A DNA stretch of 64,000 nucleotides from Curtobacterium citreum (GTDB taxonomy: Bacteria; Actinomycetota; Actinomycetes; Actinomycetales; Microbacteriaceae): assembly GCF_006715175.1 (NCBI RefSeq), contig NZ_VFMQ01000001.1, positions 1,488,001-1,552,000 on the forward strand. Direction: 5' to 3'. How positions within the stretch are numbered: position 1 is the stretch's first letter; each line of letters starts with the position of its first letter. Position numbers and translations under genes: made by a program. Of this stretch, positions 24,793 through 33,108 are shown one piece after another. The notes under the pieces were generated by a model that had not been told where the DNA came from, made no database searches, and saw only the letters and a list, made by a program, of their open reading frames with translations.

Positions 24793-25182
24793 ATGCGTTC
24801 CTTCTTCCGTGTCCTGCTCGGTCTGGCGCTCGTGTTCGCGGGCACGAGCCACCTCACGTTCGCCCGCCGGGACTTCCGCGCCCAGGTGCCCGACTTCGTG
24901 CCGCTCGACACGGACACGACCGTGCTGGCGTCCGGCGTCGCGGAGATCGGTCTCGGCAGCGCGCTGCTGCTCGCGCCTCGGGGCCGTCGCCGCACCGTCG
25001 GGAACGTCGCGGCGCTGTTCTTCACGGCGATCTTCCCGGGGAACCTCGCGCAGTGGGTGAACCAGCGCGACGCGTTCGGGCTCGACACCGACGAGAAGCG
25101 GTTCGCGCGCCTGTTCGGGCAGCCGCTGCTCATCGCGTGGGCACTCTGGTCGACGCGCGGCCCGGGTTCGCGGGCGCGCTGA
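24793..25182 (+). CDS. DoxX-like small membrane protein
   Basis: A 129-residue protein with four membrane segments resembling the DoxX-like/DUF4267-type group: FFRVLLGLALVFAGTSHLTF near the N-terminus, VASGVAEIGLGSALLLAP-like middle part, then FFTAIFPGNLAQW and a C-terminal PLLIAWALW. ATG 24793 is six bases after CACGAT. The stop overlaps the start of the next gene (TGATG), so the two are coupled. Biochemical role unknown. Confidence 0.75.
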   Translation: MRSFFRVLLGLALVFAGTSHLTFARRDFRAQVPDFVPLDTDTTVLASGVAEIGLGSALLLAPRGRRRTVGNVAALFFTAIFPGNLAQWVNQRDAFGLDTDEKRFARLFGQPLLIAWALWSTRGPGSRAR

Positions 25183-25631
25183 TGGTCGCGCCGGCAGGGT
25201 CCGGCGGGCCGGGTGACGGTGTGGCAGGTTCCGGCGCGCGCGGTGCGCCTCCGGATGGCGTCGGCCTGGAGGCACGGCCCCCGTCGTCGGGACCCCGTCG
25301 CGTCGCGGACGTGGTCGTCTCGGTCGTGCTGCTCGTCCTGCTCGCCGTCGAGACCGTGGTCGCCGCGATGGGCATCCTGCTCCTGTCGCTCGGGTTCAGC
25401 TCGTGCGCGGCGCCCGGGAACACCTGCGACCAGGGCCTCGGCGGAGCGGTGGTGTACGTCGGCCCGGTCCTCGTCGCCCTCGTGTTCGTGGCGGCCCTCG
25501 TGGTGAGCATCGTCCGGCTCGTGAAGCGCCGGTTGACCTGGCCGGTGCCCCTGCTCGGGGCCGGGCTCGTGGTCGTGGTGTTCTTCGTGGCCAGGGCACT
25601 GGCCGACGTGGCGGTCACGCGCGGGATCTGA
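25182..25631 (+). CDS. Membrane protein coupled to DoxX-like gene
   Basis: A 149-residue protein. The first 45 residues are Gly/Pro/Ala-rich and contain a dispersed-element copy read as GLEAR (25266-25275). Then come three membrane segments (about 46-70, 88-111 and 122-144), with a Cys pair in the loop (SSCAAPGNTC). It starts inside the stop codon of the DoxX-like gene. The family is not recognised. The 20 bases around its stop codon are duplicated 46 bases downstream. Confidence 0.65.
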   Translation: MVAPAGSGGPGDGVAGSGARGAPPDGVGLEARPPSSGPRRVADVVVSVVLLVLLAVETVVAAMGILLLSLGFSSCAAPGNTCDQGLGGAVVYVGPVLVALVFVAALVVSIVRLVKRRLTWPVPLLGAGLVVVVFFVARALADVAVTRGI

Positions 25632-25676
25632 GCGTGGTCATGCGCTCGACATGAGCGCGGTCACGCGCGGGATCTG
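25611..25676 (+). repeat. 20-bp direct repeat spanning a stop codon
   Basis: GCGGTCACGCGCGGGATCTG occurs at 25611-25630 and exactly again at 25657-25676. A degenerate third relative, GCGTGGTCATGCGC, lies between them. It looks like a local slippage duplication. Confidence 0.8.
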
Positions 25677-25779
25677 CGGGCGGAGCTGGCTCCTCCACAG
25701 GCGGGGTGTCCGGCGGTGTCGTCCACAGGGCGGGTCATCCGGGCTCGGCAGGGCCACCGGATCCGCAACGCTGCCGTGC

Positions 25780-26214
25780 ATGGCAGACACCGAAGCACTC
25801 GAACAGCTCTTCTCCACCCCGGCGCGGACCGATGACGACGTCGTCGCGCTCGTCACCGGCATCGTCGGTCGGCCCGTCCGACGGCAGTGCTGGGTGGTGT
25901 TCCTCGACGACCGGGCGCGGCCGGTGCCGTTCCTGCTGCCCGTGTCGGACCTGCCGTGGCAGCCGGACGAGCACGTCGAGGACTTCGCGGCGCTCGTCGC
26001 CGACGTGCGCGACGACGCCTCGGCGGCCGAGGTCGTGCTCGTGTGGGAGCGGCCGGGCGACTCGCGGCTGTTCCCGGTCGACTGGGAGTGGGTGGACGCG
26101 TGCGCGTGTGCGTTCCGCGAGCGCGGGATCCGGTTGCGTGGTCAGGTCGTCGTCCACACGGCGGGGGTCGCGATGATCGAGCTCGAGGAGCACGAACTGC
26201 CGGAGCCCGCGTGA
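25780..26214 (+). CDS. Hypothetical protein (144 aa)
   Basis: A 144-residue acidic, soluble protein. The middle part (QCWVVFLDDRARPVPFLLPV) and the end (WVDACACAFRERGIRLRGQ) suggest an alpha/beta fold. The pattern fits small actinobacterial proteins of unknown function. ATG 25780 is chosen because AACGCT lies seven bases upstream; the longer frame would begin inside the direct repeat. Confidence 0.7.
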   Translation: MADTEALEQLFSTPARTDDDVVALVTGIVGRPVRRQCWVVFLDDRARPVPFLLPVSDLPWQPDEHVEDFAALVADVRDDASAAEVVLVWERPGDSRLFPVDWEWVDACACAFRERGIRLRGQVVVHTAGVAMIELEEHELPEPA

Positions 26215-26236
26215 GCTCGCTGATCGAGGCTCGGGG

Positions 26237-26851
26237 TCAGCTCTGCGGTGCTGCGTCCGGGACGGTCTGACCGGTCAGGCCCTCGACGACGGCCTTCGCC
26301 TCGGGCCAGAACTTGGCGTAGTGGTCCGGGTCCGAGTTGATCTGCACCGCGTGCGCCATCTGCGTCGGGGTCATCGTCTTCCAGCCCGGGGTCTTCACGA
26401 GCTTCGTGTAGAACATCGTCGCCGCGGTGTACGGGTCCATCCGCTGCTCGTACGTGCCCCACGCGCCGTTGTCCCGCTGCTGGAACAGCCCGCGGCTGTC
26501 CGGGCCGGCGGCGTCGCCGTGGTCGAGGTTCACCAGGCTGGACTCGCCGATCGCCGTCATCACCCCGACGGCCTGGGTGTGCGGCCCGATGCCCAGGGCC
26601 TGGGCGGCCTCGATGACGTACGCGGCGTTCACGAGCCGGTCCTGGCAGAACCCGGCGACCGGTCCGGCGGGGACGACGATGCCGCCGATGCTCTGTGTGG
26701 CGACCTCGGGGCAGGCGGGTGCCGCGGTGACGGACTTCGCGGCGCCGGTCAGGGAGTGCACCGCGATCACGACGACCACCACGACCCCGATGACGGCCGC
26801 GACGACGCCCGCGCCGAAGACGGACGCGATCGTGATGCCGGCGCGGCGCAT
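26237..26851 (-). CDS. Secreted or membrane-anchored lysozyme-like protein
   Basis: A 204-residue protein with an N-terminal hydrophobic segment (about 7-32) and an extracellular domain. The core IGVMTAIGESSLVNL-type stretch (about 95-109) contains the GES catalytic motif of SLT/goose-lysozyme-like transglycosylases, followed by DSRGLFQQRDNGAWGT and a Tyr/Phe-rich MDPYTAATMFY. Similar domains occur in actinobacterial cell-wall hydrolases and conjugation proteins. It likely cleaves peptidoglycan outside the membrane. The two Cys (about 47 and 69) could form a disulfide. Confidence 0.75.
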   Translation of the reverse strand: MRRAGITIASVFGAGVVAAVIGVVVVVVIAVHSLTGAAKSVTAAPACPEVATQSIGGIVVPAGPVAGFCQDRLVNAAYVIEAAQALGIGPHTQAVGVMTAIGESSLVNLDHGDAAGPDSRGLFQQRDNGAWGTYEQRMDPYTAATMFYTKLVKTPGWKTMTPTQMAHAVQINSDPDHYAKFWPEAKAVVEGLTGQTVPDAAPQS

Positions 26852-26936
26852 GGCGGGTCCTCTCGTGCGGTGGGCACGGTGAGGGTATTGGTGCTGCCTG
26901 GGAGCGCGCCAGCGCCCGCGCCGGGCGCGCCCCGGT

Positions 26937-27032
26937 TCAGCGTCTCCGGCGGTCGAACAGGCCCGTCGCCGAGAGGGCGATGACCACGATCATCCCGATC
27001 GAGACGGCGAAGATCAGGTCCGTGGCGTCCAT
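26937..27032 (-). CDS. 31-residue membrane peptide coupled to APC permease
   Basis: A 31-residue frame, MDATDLIFAV then SIGMIVVIALSATG and a basic end LFDRRRR. It is a single membrane helix with a positively charged, presumably cytoplasmic, C-terminus. Its ATG overlaps the TGA stop of the permease by one base, so it is almost certainly translated by coupling. Small subunits of this kind exist in other transporters (MetS with MetP in Corynebacterium, KdpF). That it is a permease subunit is inference from position and size. Confidence 0.6.
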   Translation of the reverse strand: MDATDLIFAVSIGMIVVIALSATGLFDRRRR

Positions 27033-28492
27033 CAACGATCCTCGTTGTGGTCCGGGCGGTTCGGGTGGACGACCACGGTCGGCTCGGTGACGAGTCCGGT
27101 CGGCGCCTTCTCCGGCTGCTTCCGCCCGTGCGTGAACCACGTGACGACCCAGAGCAGGATCCCGAGCCCGAGCAGGGCACCCGCGATCTGGTACTGCTGC
27201 GGGTCACGGCCGGACGAGAACGGGAGCACGAGCCACAGACACGTGATGACGCCGATCACCGGGACGACGACGCCGGCTCGGAAGTGCTCGTGGTCCACGC
27301 GGTCGCGGCGCAGCACGAGCACGGTGACGTTGACGACCGCGAACACCGACAGCAGCAGGAGCGACGTCGTCCCGCCGAGCACCACGACGATGGGGGAGTC
27401 GGGGTCGAGCGACACCCAGCCGATCAGCGCCAGGGAGATCAGTGTGGTGAAGACGATCGAGGTCGACGGGGTGCGACGGGCCGGCGAGACGCGCGACAGG
27501 AAGCCGGGCAGGACGCCCTGCTTGCTCATGCCGTACAGCAGCCGGGACGCCATCATCATGTTGATGAGCGCGGTGTTGGCGACGGCGAACATCGAGATGA
27601 AGGGCAGCAGGTCCGCGATCGGGAAGTCCGGCGCGGCGGTCTGCACGACGGTGACCAGCGGCGTCTCGTTGCCGGCGAGCTCGCCGATCGGGACGACCGC
27701 GACGGCGCAGATGGACACGAGCACGTAGATCACGGCAGTGATGCCGAGGCCCGTGAGCATCACCTTCGGGAAGATCCGCGACGGGTCCTTGGTCTCCTCG
27801 GCCATGTTCACCGAGTCCTCGAACCCGACCATCGCGAAGAACGCCAGCGACGTCGCGGTCGACACGGAGAGCAGCAGCGTCTTGTCCTCCGGGGTCTCGA
27901 ACATCACGACGCGGGAGAAGTCGGCGTTGCCCCCAGCGATCGCCCAGAAGCCGATGAGGATGACCATCACCAGGCCGGACAGCTCGACGAGCGTCAGGAC
28001 GACGTTCGCCTTGACGCTCTCGCTGACGCCGCGGAAGTTGATCGCCATCACGGCGAGCATGAAGCCCATCGCGATGAGCATCACGGCCGCGTTCGGCAGC
28101 TCCAGCCCGAAGCCTGCGCCGAGGTTCGCGGCGAATGCCCGGGACGCGGTGGACGCCGAGGTGATGCCGGAGCACATCACGATGAACGTCACGATGAAGG
28201 TGACGAAGTGGATGCCGAACGCCTTGTGCACGTAGAGCGCGGCGCCGGCCGTCTGGGGGTACTTCGTGACGAGCTCGAGGTACGAGAACGCGGTCAACAG
28301 GGCGACGGCGAAGGCGATGAGGAAGAGGAGCCACGCTGCTCCACCGACCTCTGCCGCGACCTGACCCGTGAGCGCGTAGACACCCGTCCCCAAGATGTCG
28401 CCGACGATGAAGAGCAGCAGCAGCTTGGGACCGATGACCCGACGGAGCTCGGTCTGCTCCTGCGCTGGGCGGTCCGTGTTCGTGGTGGCCAT
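27032..28492 (-). CDS. APC-family permease
   Basis: A 486-residue transporter with about 12 membrane segments. The helix 1 motif is FIVGDILGTGVYALTG (about 28-43), a variant of the APC G(S/A)G-type binding motif; helix 6-7 carries FFAMVGFEDSVNMAEETKDP. It resembles amino-acid or polyamine permeases, but the substrate is unclear. The ATG follows a GGAAGAGG SD. The stop overlaps the ATG of a 31-residue membrane peptide. The 147-base region upstream contains no riboswitch that I recognise. Confidence 0.85.
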   Translation of the reverse strand: MATTNTDRPAQEQTELRRVIGPKLLLLFIVGDILGTGVYALTGQVAAEVGGAAWLLFLIAFAVALLTAFSYLELVTKYPQTAGAALYVHKAFGIHFVTFIVTFIVMCSGITSASTASRAFAANLGAGFGLELPNAAVMLIAMGFMLAVMAINFRGVSESVKANVVLTLVELSGLVMVILIGFWAIAGGNADFSRVVMFETPEDKTLLLSVSTATSLAFFAMVGFEDSVNMAEETKDPSRIFPKVMLTGLGITAVIYVLVSICAVAVVPIGELAGNETPLVTVVQTAAPDFPIADLLPFISMFAVANTALINMMMASRLLYGMSKQGVLPGFLSRVSPARRTPSTSIVFTTLISLALIGWVSLDPDSPIVVVLGGTTSLLLLSVFAVVNVTVLVLRRDRVDHEHFRAGVVVPVIGVITCLWLVLPFSSGRDPQQYQIAGALLGLGILLWVVTWFTHGRKQPEKAPTGLVTEPTVVVHPNRPDHNEDR

Positions 28493-28625
28493 GCGTCAGC
28501 CTCTTCCGGGGGACACGATGCTGTCCGCTTTCACAGCAAGCTCCCCGGTGATCGCAACACGCCCGTGTCCTGCCTGTCACGACCCCGGCGGCTGCGGTCT
28601 GCGGGCACTCCCCGATGTCCGTCGC

Positions 28626-28631
28626 TACGCT
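28626..28631 (+). promoter_or_regulatory. Leaderless-type -10 for acidic protein gene
   Basis: TACGCT eight bases before ATG 28640. Confidence 0.5.
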
Positions 28632-28639
28632 GCGGAGCC

Positions 28640-29068
28640 ATGGACGACGAGTCGAACACCACCGAAGAACCCGTCGAGTTCGCCGACTTCAACGCGAAGC
28701 TGCTCGTGCTCGACGTCCTCTGCTACGACCTCGACGTGCTCGAGCCCTACGACGGGGACGCGGACGACGAGAGCGAGGAGGACCTCGACGTCGAGGGGCA
28801 GGACGACCGCGCCCGCGAGTACTACGACGACCTCGACCTGCTGCCGTCACACCTCGACCTGGTGACCGAGCTGACCGTCGACGCCGACCTCGAGGTCCTG
28901 CAGGACGTGCACCCCGGCTGGGACGGCTCGGACGACCGCTACGACCCGCAGAACTGGGACGACGTGCTCGACCTGCCGTCGCTGTCCGTCGTGTACGCCG
29001 CCGCACCGCTGCCCGCCCACGTCTCCGAGCGCCTGGCCGCCAAGGGCGTCGAGGTCCGCTCCGCCTGA
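28640..29068 (+). CDS. Acidic hypothetical protein (142 aa)
   Basis: A 142-residue, strongly acidic soluble protein. Asp/Glu runs occur at about residues 40-60 and 85-105, and the N-terminal FADFNAKLLVLDVLCYDLDVL looks like a conserved helix-strand unit. Very acidic small proteins can be nucleic-acid mimics or immunity proteins; here nothing supports a specific role. The IS481-family element is inserted 27 bases after its stop, so the coding region is intact. Confidence 0.7.
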   Translation: MDDESNTTEEPVEFADFNAKLLVLDVLCYDLDVLEPYDGDADDESEEDLDVEGQDDRAREYYDDLDLLPSHLDLVTELTVDADLEVLQDVHPGWDGSDDRYDPQNWDDVLDLPSLSVVYAAAPLPAHVSERLAAKGVEVRSA

Positions 29069-29142
29069 CCCGGCCGGCGTCGGCGACGCGCTAGTTGTAC
29101 CCGGCCGTGACGTTGGTGACACTGCGGGGCTTGTGACTCAGC

Positions 29143-29195
29143 GAGGCCTCCTGGCTTGATGGAGCTGTCTAGTTCTGCCATCGCCAGGAGGCCTC
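29143..29195 (+). promoter_or_regulatory. Hairpin sequestering the transposase SD
   Basis: A perfect 13-bp inverted repeat (GAGGCCTCCTGGC and GCCAGGAGGCCTC). The right arm contains the AGGAGG SD of the transposase (29186-29191), so RNA read in from outside would hide the ribosome site. Confidence 0.65.
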
Positions 29196-29196
29196 T

Positions 29197-30156
29197 GTGT
29201 CCCACGCTAATGCCCGTCTGACCCTGCACGGCCGGCGGCTGCTCATTACTCGCGTCATTGATGACCGTCGTCCCGTCGCGCACGTTGCCAAGGAGCTCGG
29301 CATCTCGCGTCAGTGCGCGCACCGGTGGGTTCGTCGGTTTCGGGCTGACGGCGCCATCGGATTACTGGACCGGTCAAGCCGCCCGCTGCGGACACCGACG
29401 AGAACGAGCCCGGAGCGTGAGGCAGCGGTCCTGACCGCGCGGGCCGAGCTCCGGTTCGGCCCCGCCAGGCTCGCCGCTGCGACCGGTGTTCCCGCGCGGA
29501 CGATCTCCCGCATCCTTACCCGCCACCGTGTGCCGCCGCTGGCCTGGCTGGACCCGGTCACCGGGACGCTGATCCGCGCGACGAAGGCAACACAGAACCG
29601 GTACGAACACGAGCATCCCGGCGACCTGATCCACGTGGACGTGAAGAAGCTCGGCCGGATCCCGAACGGCGGAGGCTGGCGGGTCCACGGCCGCCGCGAG
29701 GAGTTCCGGGGGCGCGGCATCGGGTTCGACTATGTCCACGCGGCCGTCGATGATCACACTCGACTCGCCTACGCGGAGATCCACCCAGATGAGAAAGGCG
29801 CGACCGCAGCAGCGTTCCTGACACGCGCGGCGGCCTACTTCGCTGAGCACGGCATCGCAACGATCGAGCGCGTGATCTCGGACAACGCGTTCGCCTACCG
29901 GCACTCGGCCGCGTTCAAGGACGCCGTCGCCGCGCTCGGGGCGAAGCAGAAGTTCATCAAACCCCACTGCCCATGGCAAAACGGCAAGGTCGAACGATTC
30001 AACCGGACCCTCGCGACCGAGTGGGCCTACCGGCAACCTTTCACCAGCAACCAAGCACGCGCCGACGCGCTTGCGCCCTGGATCGAGCACTACAACACTG
30101 GCCGGACCCACTCAAGCCACGGACTCACACCTGCAGCCCGAGTGTCACCAACCTAA
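29197..30156 (+). CDS. IS481-family transposase
   Basis: A 319-residue DDE transposase. An N-terminal helix-turn-helix (VAKELGISRQCAHRWVRRF, about 30-48) is followed by a second HTH-like part and the catalytic core: the first Asp in HVDVKKLG, the second Asp in ISDNAFAYRH, and the Glu in NGKVERFNRTL. The C-terminal YNTGRTHSSHGLTPAARV is characteristic of the family. GTG 29197 has an AGGAGG SD. Length and motifs are complete, so the enzyme is probably active. Confidence 0.95.
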   Translation: MSHANARLTLHGRRLLITRVIDDRRPVAHVAKELGISRQCAHRWVRRFRADGAIGLLDRSSRPLRTPTRTSPEREAAVLTARAELRFGPARLAAATGVPARTISRILTRHRVPPLAWLDPVTGTLIRATKATQNRYEHEHPGDLIHVDVKKLGRIPNGGGWRVHGRREEFRGRGIGFDYVHAAVDDHTRLAYAEIHPDEKGATAAAFLTRAAAYFAEHGIATIERVISDNAFAYRHSAAFKDAVAALGAKQKFIKPHCPWQNGKVERFNRTLATEWAYRQPFTSNQARADALAPWIEHYNTGRTHSSHGLTPAARVSPT

Positions 30157-30189
30157 CGGCCTAGTACAGCTAGTGCGCGCGCGTCGACC

Positions 30190-30249
30190 TCACGCGCTCA
30201 GCGACACCTCACGAGCTCGCGCGGCCGTGAAGTGTCGCTCAGCGCGTGA
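30190..30249. repeat. 60-bp inverted repeat beside the IS right end
   Basis: Arms TCACGCGCTCAGCGACACCTCACG and its near-complement (22 of 24 positions pair) surround a short centre, starting 16 bases beyond the target duplication. It may be a terminator for the DNA-glycosylase-like gene that ends at 30290. Confidence 0.7.
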
Positions 30250-30289
30250 ACTCGCGGCGGCCGGGGGAGCGAGCGGGCGGCGTCGCGCC

Positions 30290-30997
30290 CTACCCGCGCT
30301 GCAGCGCCCGGACCTGCTCCGTGAACTGTGCCGCGCCGCCCTGCGCCGGGTGGCGCACCGCGACGGCGTCGATGCCCGCGAGCGCGAGCGCCCCCTGCGC
30401 CTTCCGCCCGACGGCCACGACCCGCACCGGCCGCCCGGCGGCGCCGTCCCGTCCGGCCGAGCCGCCACCCGCGGACCCGGACCGCCGCAACGCCTCGAGC
30501 AGCGCGAGCGCGACGGGCGCCCCCGCGCGCACCTCCGCCGGCCGCGGGGTCCGGTTCGTCGACCGGTCCGGCGCCACGAACGGGTGGTGCGGGAAGATCG
30601 CCCACGCCACCGGCAGCGGCCCCGACCAGTCCTGCAGCGCTGCGTGCACCACACGGGACGACGCCTCCCACGGTGCCGTCGGCTCCGGCGGCTCCAGGGC
30701 GTCGAAGCCGAGCGACCCGAGCTCGCGCATGCTCGTGAACGGGATGCCCGTGTTCGTCATCCCGCGCCAGCCCGGGGCCTCGGCGACGAGCAGGGTGTCC
30801 GCGCCGGTGCCCACGTGGTCCAGGTACCGGGACAGGTTCTCGCGGCGGAGCCGGCCCGCCGGGGTCGACGGGTCGTACAGCGCCTCGGCGTCGTCGGCCA
30901 CGGGCACCGCGTCGAGCGCCGCCCAGAACCCGGTCCACGACCGCCCCTGATCCAGACCCAGCCCCAGGTCCGGACGAGCACCGACGCCCGAGTCCAT
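30290..30997 (-). CDS. Uracil-DNA glycosylase superfamily protein
   Basis: A 235-residue protein with the UDG-superfamily fold. LLVAEAPGWRGMTNTGIPFTS (about residues 58-78) matches the first active-site motif (GEAPG with a TGIPF loop), and AVRHPAQGGAAQF near the C-terminus fits the second motif with its His-Pro. It may excise uracil or another damaged base, but family members outside the classic groups are uncharacterised. The start overlaps the stop of the upstream glycosyltransferase gene (TGATG). Confidence 0.75.
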   Translation of the reverse strand: MDSGVGARPDLGLGLDQGRSWTGFWAALDAVPVADDAEALYDPSTPAGRLRRENLSRYLDHVGTGADTLLVAEAPGWRGMTNTGIPFTSMRELGSLGFDALEPPEPTAPWEASSRVVHAALQDWSGPLPVAWAIFPHHPFVAPDRSTNRTPRPAEVRAGAPVALALLEALRRSGSAGGGSAGRDGAAGRPVRVVAVGRKAQGALALAGIDAVAVRHPAQGGAAQFTEQVRALQRG

Positions 30998-32199
30998 CAG
31001 TCCCGCCCGAGCACCCGGCGGTACACGTCCTCGAGCCCGCCGGCCGACCGCTCCCAGCTCAGCCGCTCGGCGTGCTCCCGCCCGGCCGCCGCGAGCGATG
31101 CCGCGTACACCGGGTCGGTCAGGATGTGCTCGATCTCGGCGGCCCACACGGCCGGGTCGCGGGACTCGAGCAGGATCCCCGTCTCACCGTCGACCACGGC
31201 TTCGCGCAGACCCCCGGCAGCGGCGGCCACGACGGGCACCCCGGACGCCGAGCCCTCGAGCGCGACCAGGCCGTACGTCTCGGAGTGCGACGGCACGAGC
31301 ACGGCTGCCGCGCCGCGGAACAGGAACGCCAGGTCGGCCCGCGACTGCGGTCCGATGAAGGTGACCCGGTCGGCCACGCCGAGCGCGGCGGCGAGCCGAC
31401 GCAGTTCGGACACGTGGTCGCCCGCCTCGCTCGAGGCGTCGCCCGCGATGACGAGGGTGGGGCGTGCCTCCTGGCCGATGCCCGCGATCGCCTCGATCGC
31501 CAGGTCCAGTCCCTTCAACGGCTGGACGCGCGCGGCGGCGACCACGTACGGGACGTCCGCGCGGCGCGCAGCCGCACCCGCGGGACGGAAGACGGAGCCG
31601 TCGACGCCCGGCGGCACGATCCACACGCGCGTCGGGTCGCCGCCCAGGCGCGTCCGGACCGTGTCGGCCTCGGCCCCGGAGACGACGACGACCGCGTCCG
31701 ACTCGCGGGCGAGCAGACGTTCCCCGGCCTCGCGACCGGCCGATTCGGGGCGTTCACCCTCGGACAGCGGGGTGTCCGAGGCGGCGGCGATGGAGTGGAA
31801 TGACTGCACGTGCGGGATGCCCCGCTCGCGCGCGACCGGCAGCGCGGCCGCGCCGGAGAACCAGTGGTGCGAGTGCAGCACGTCGTACGGGCCGAGGTGC
31901 TCGAGCTCCGCCCGGAACGGCGCGATGAACGCGTCGTGCTCACCCTTCGGCACGGGCTCGGCGGGCCCGGCGGACAGGAAGCGCAGGCAGACGCCCGGCA
32001 GCAGCGACACGGAGTCCGGCTGGGTCGGCGACGACCGCCGCGTGATCACGTCCACCTGGTGGCCGCGGTCCGCCAGGGCCTCGGCCTGGTGCCGGACGAC
32101 GACGTTCATGCCGCCGACCTCGCCGGAGCCGGGCTCGTCGCCGGGGGAGGTGTGCAGCGACACCAGCCCGATGCGCAGGGGTTCGGTGGTGGTGCTCAC
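30997..32199 (-). CDS. Glycosyltransferase family 4 (MshA-like)
   Basis: A 400-residue GT-B enzyme. The N-terminal GGMNVVVRHQAEALADRGH (about 29-47) and the downstream RVQPLKGLDLAIEA, followed by PSHSETYGLVALEGSASGVPVVAA (donor-binding, with the EX7E-type Glu pair), mark GT4. The GGMNV motif resembles D-inositol-3-phosphate glycosyltransferase MshA, the first mycothiol step, but other GT4 enzymes share it. The GTG start is seven bases after TAGGCT. The downstream DNA-glycosylase-like gene is coupled by overlap. Confidence 0.75.
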   Translation of the reverse strand: MSTTTEPLRIGLVSLHTSPGDEPGSGEVGGMNVVVRHQAEALADRGHQVDVITRRSSPTQPDSVSLLPGVCLRFLSAGPAEPVPKGEHDAFIAPFRAELEHLGPYDVLHSHHWFSGAAALPVARERGIPHVQSFHSIAAASDTPLSEGERPESAGREAGERLLARESDAVVVVSGAEADTVRTRLGGDPTRVWIVPPGVDGSVFRPAGAAARRADVPYVVAAARVQPLKGLDLAIEAIAGIGQEARPTLVIAGDASSEAGDHVSELRRLAAALGVADRVTFIGPQSRADLAFLFRGAAAVLVPSHSETYGLVALEGSASGVPVVAAAAGGLREAVVDGETGILLESRDPAVWAAEIEHILTDPVYAASLAAAGREHAERLSWERSAGGLEDVYRRVLGRD

Positions 32200-32205
32200 G
32201 TCGTC

Positions 32206-32211
32206 AGCCTA
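32206..32211 (-). promoter_or_regulatory. Leaderless-type -10 for GT4 gene
   Basis: TAGGCT on the minus strand, six bases before GTG 32199. It overlaps the last codons of the upstream DUF429 gene. Confidence 0.5.
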
Positions 32212-33045
32212 CCCAGCGGGTCGCCGCTGGGACGGGCGCGCGGGAGCGATGATCGCCGGGCTGCGGCCCGCCTCGTCCAGCGGGTCGGACGGGAGGCACG
32301 GATCACCTCCCAGCACCTGCACCCGTCCGTCGCCGTGCCGGTCCCAGAACGCGGCCGTCCAGGCGCACAGGGCACCGTCGAGCAGGTCCTCCCGGTGCTT
32401 GTGCGTCGGGCCGTGCAGCACCGAGGGCTCGGCGAGCCCGGCCGTCAGCGGGTGCGAGTCGAGGTGCAGCGGCGGGTCGAGCGGTGTCGTCCGGAGCCGG
32501 TGCACCAGGTCGTCGAAGGCCACTGCGCGGCGCTGTCGGGCGACGGGCGCCGGCAGTGCGAGGTCGAGGCGCTTGTACCGGGGCCGCTCGACGTCGTAGC
32601 CGAGTTCCTCCACCCCGACCAAGGTCGTGTACGGGTAGCACTCGAACGCCACCGGGCCGGTCCGCTCCCGCATCGACGCGGTGTCCGACACGTACCCGAC
32701 CCCGAGGGCGGTGAGCCGCTCGAGTAGGGCGGTGCCGGCGCTCGCCGCCGAGGCCTGGTTCGTCGGGTTCGCCGCGACCTTCCACCGGCCGTAGCGCTGC
32801 CCGACCTGCCGCTCGGCCTCGCGGATGCCGGTCGGGTTCGTCACGACGAGCGACGCGTCCACGGCGATGAGTGTGCGCGGCCCGAGGTGCTGCACGATCC
32901 AGTCGGTCACGGCGTCGACGCCGCGGGCCCATCCGGCGTCGGTGATCGTCCCGTCCGCCGCGGTCGCCACGAGCCCGGTCTCGTTCGCGGGCTTCCGCGC
33001 CGAACCGAGCCCCCACGCCAGGTCCACCCCGAGGTACGCCGTCAC
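32209..33045 (-). CDS. DUF429 domain protein
   Basis: A 278-residue protein with the RNase H-like DUF429 fold. YLGVDLAWG at the N-terminus holds the conserved Asp, IAVDASLVVTNPTGIREAE (about residues 66-84) the second acidic site, and FECYPYTTLV and HREDLLDGALCAWTA complete the pattern. The function of the family is unknown, though the fold suggests a nuclease or phosphotransferase. GTG 33045 is chosen because CACGAT lies six bases upstream. The tail carries a GACGGGAGGCACG variant of the dispersed element (about 32286-32298). Confidence 0.8.
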   Translation of the reverse strand: MTAYLGVDLAWGLGSARKPANETGLVATAADGTITDAGWARGVDAVTDWIVQHLGPRTLIAVDASLVVTNPTGIREAERQVGQRYGRWKVAANPTNQASAASAGTALLERLTALGVGYVSDTASMRERTGPVAFECYPYTTLVGVEELGYDVERPRYKRLDLALPAPVARQRRAVAFDDLVHRLRTTPLDPPLHLDSHPLTAGLAEPSVLHGPTHKHREDLLDGALCAWTAAFWDRHGDGRVQVLGGDPCLPSDPLDEAGRSPAIIAPARPSQRRPAG

Positions 33046-33108
33046 CCACCCATCGTGCACCGTGCCGGACCTCCGTCCCCGGCGTGCCCCGCCCCGCCCC
33101 TGTTCGGT

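Larger units (their letters stand above)
29096..30168 (+). mobile_element. Complete IS481-family insertion sequence
   Basis: A 1073-bp element with imperfect terminal inverted repeats: TGTACCCGGCCGTGACGTTG at the left and, on the opposite strand at the right, TGTACTAGGCCGTTAGGTTG, both continuing GTGACACT. It is flanked by the 6-bp direct repeat GCTAGT (29090-29095 and 30169-30174), matching the CTAG preference of IS481 elements. One intact transposase gene fills the inside. The conserved ends and target duplication suggest a recent insertion. Confidence 0.95.

Noticed and set aside
28493..28639. Possible riboswitch upstream of the APC permease
   Set aside because: Some GC-rich inverted segments are present, but no conserved riboswitch core that I recognise.
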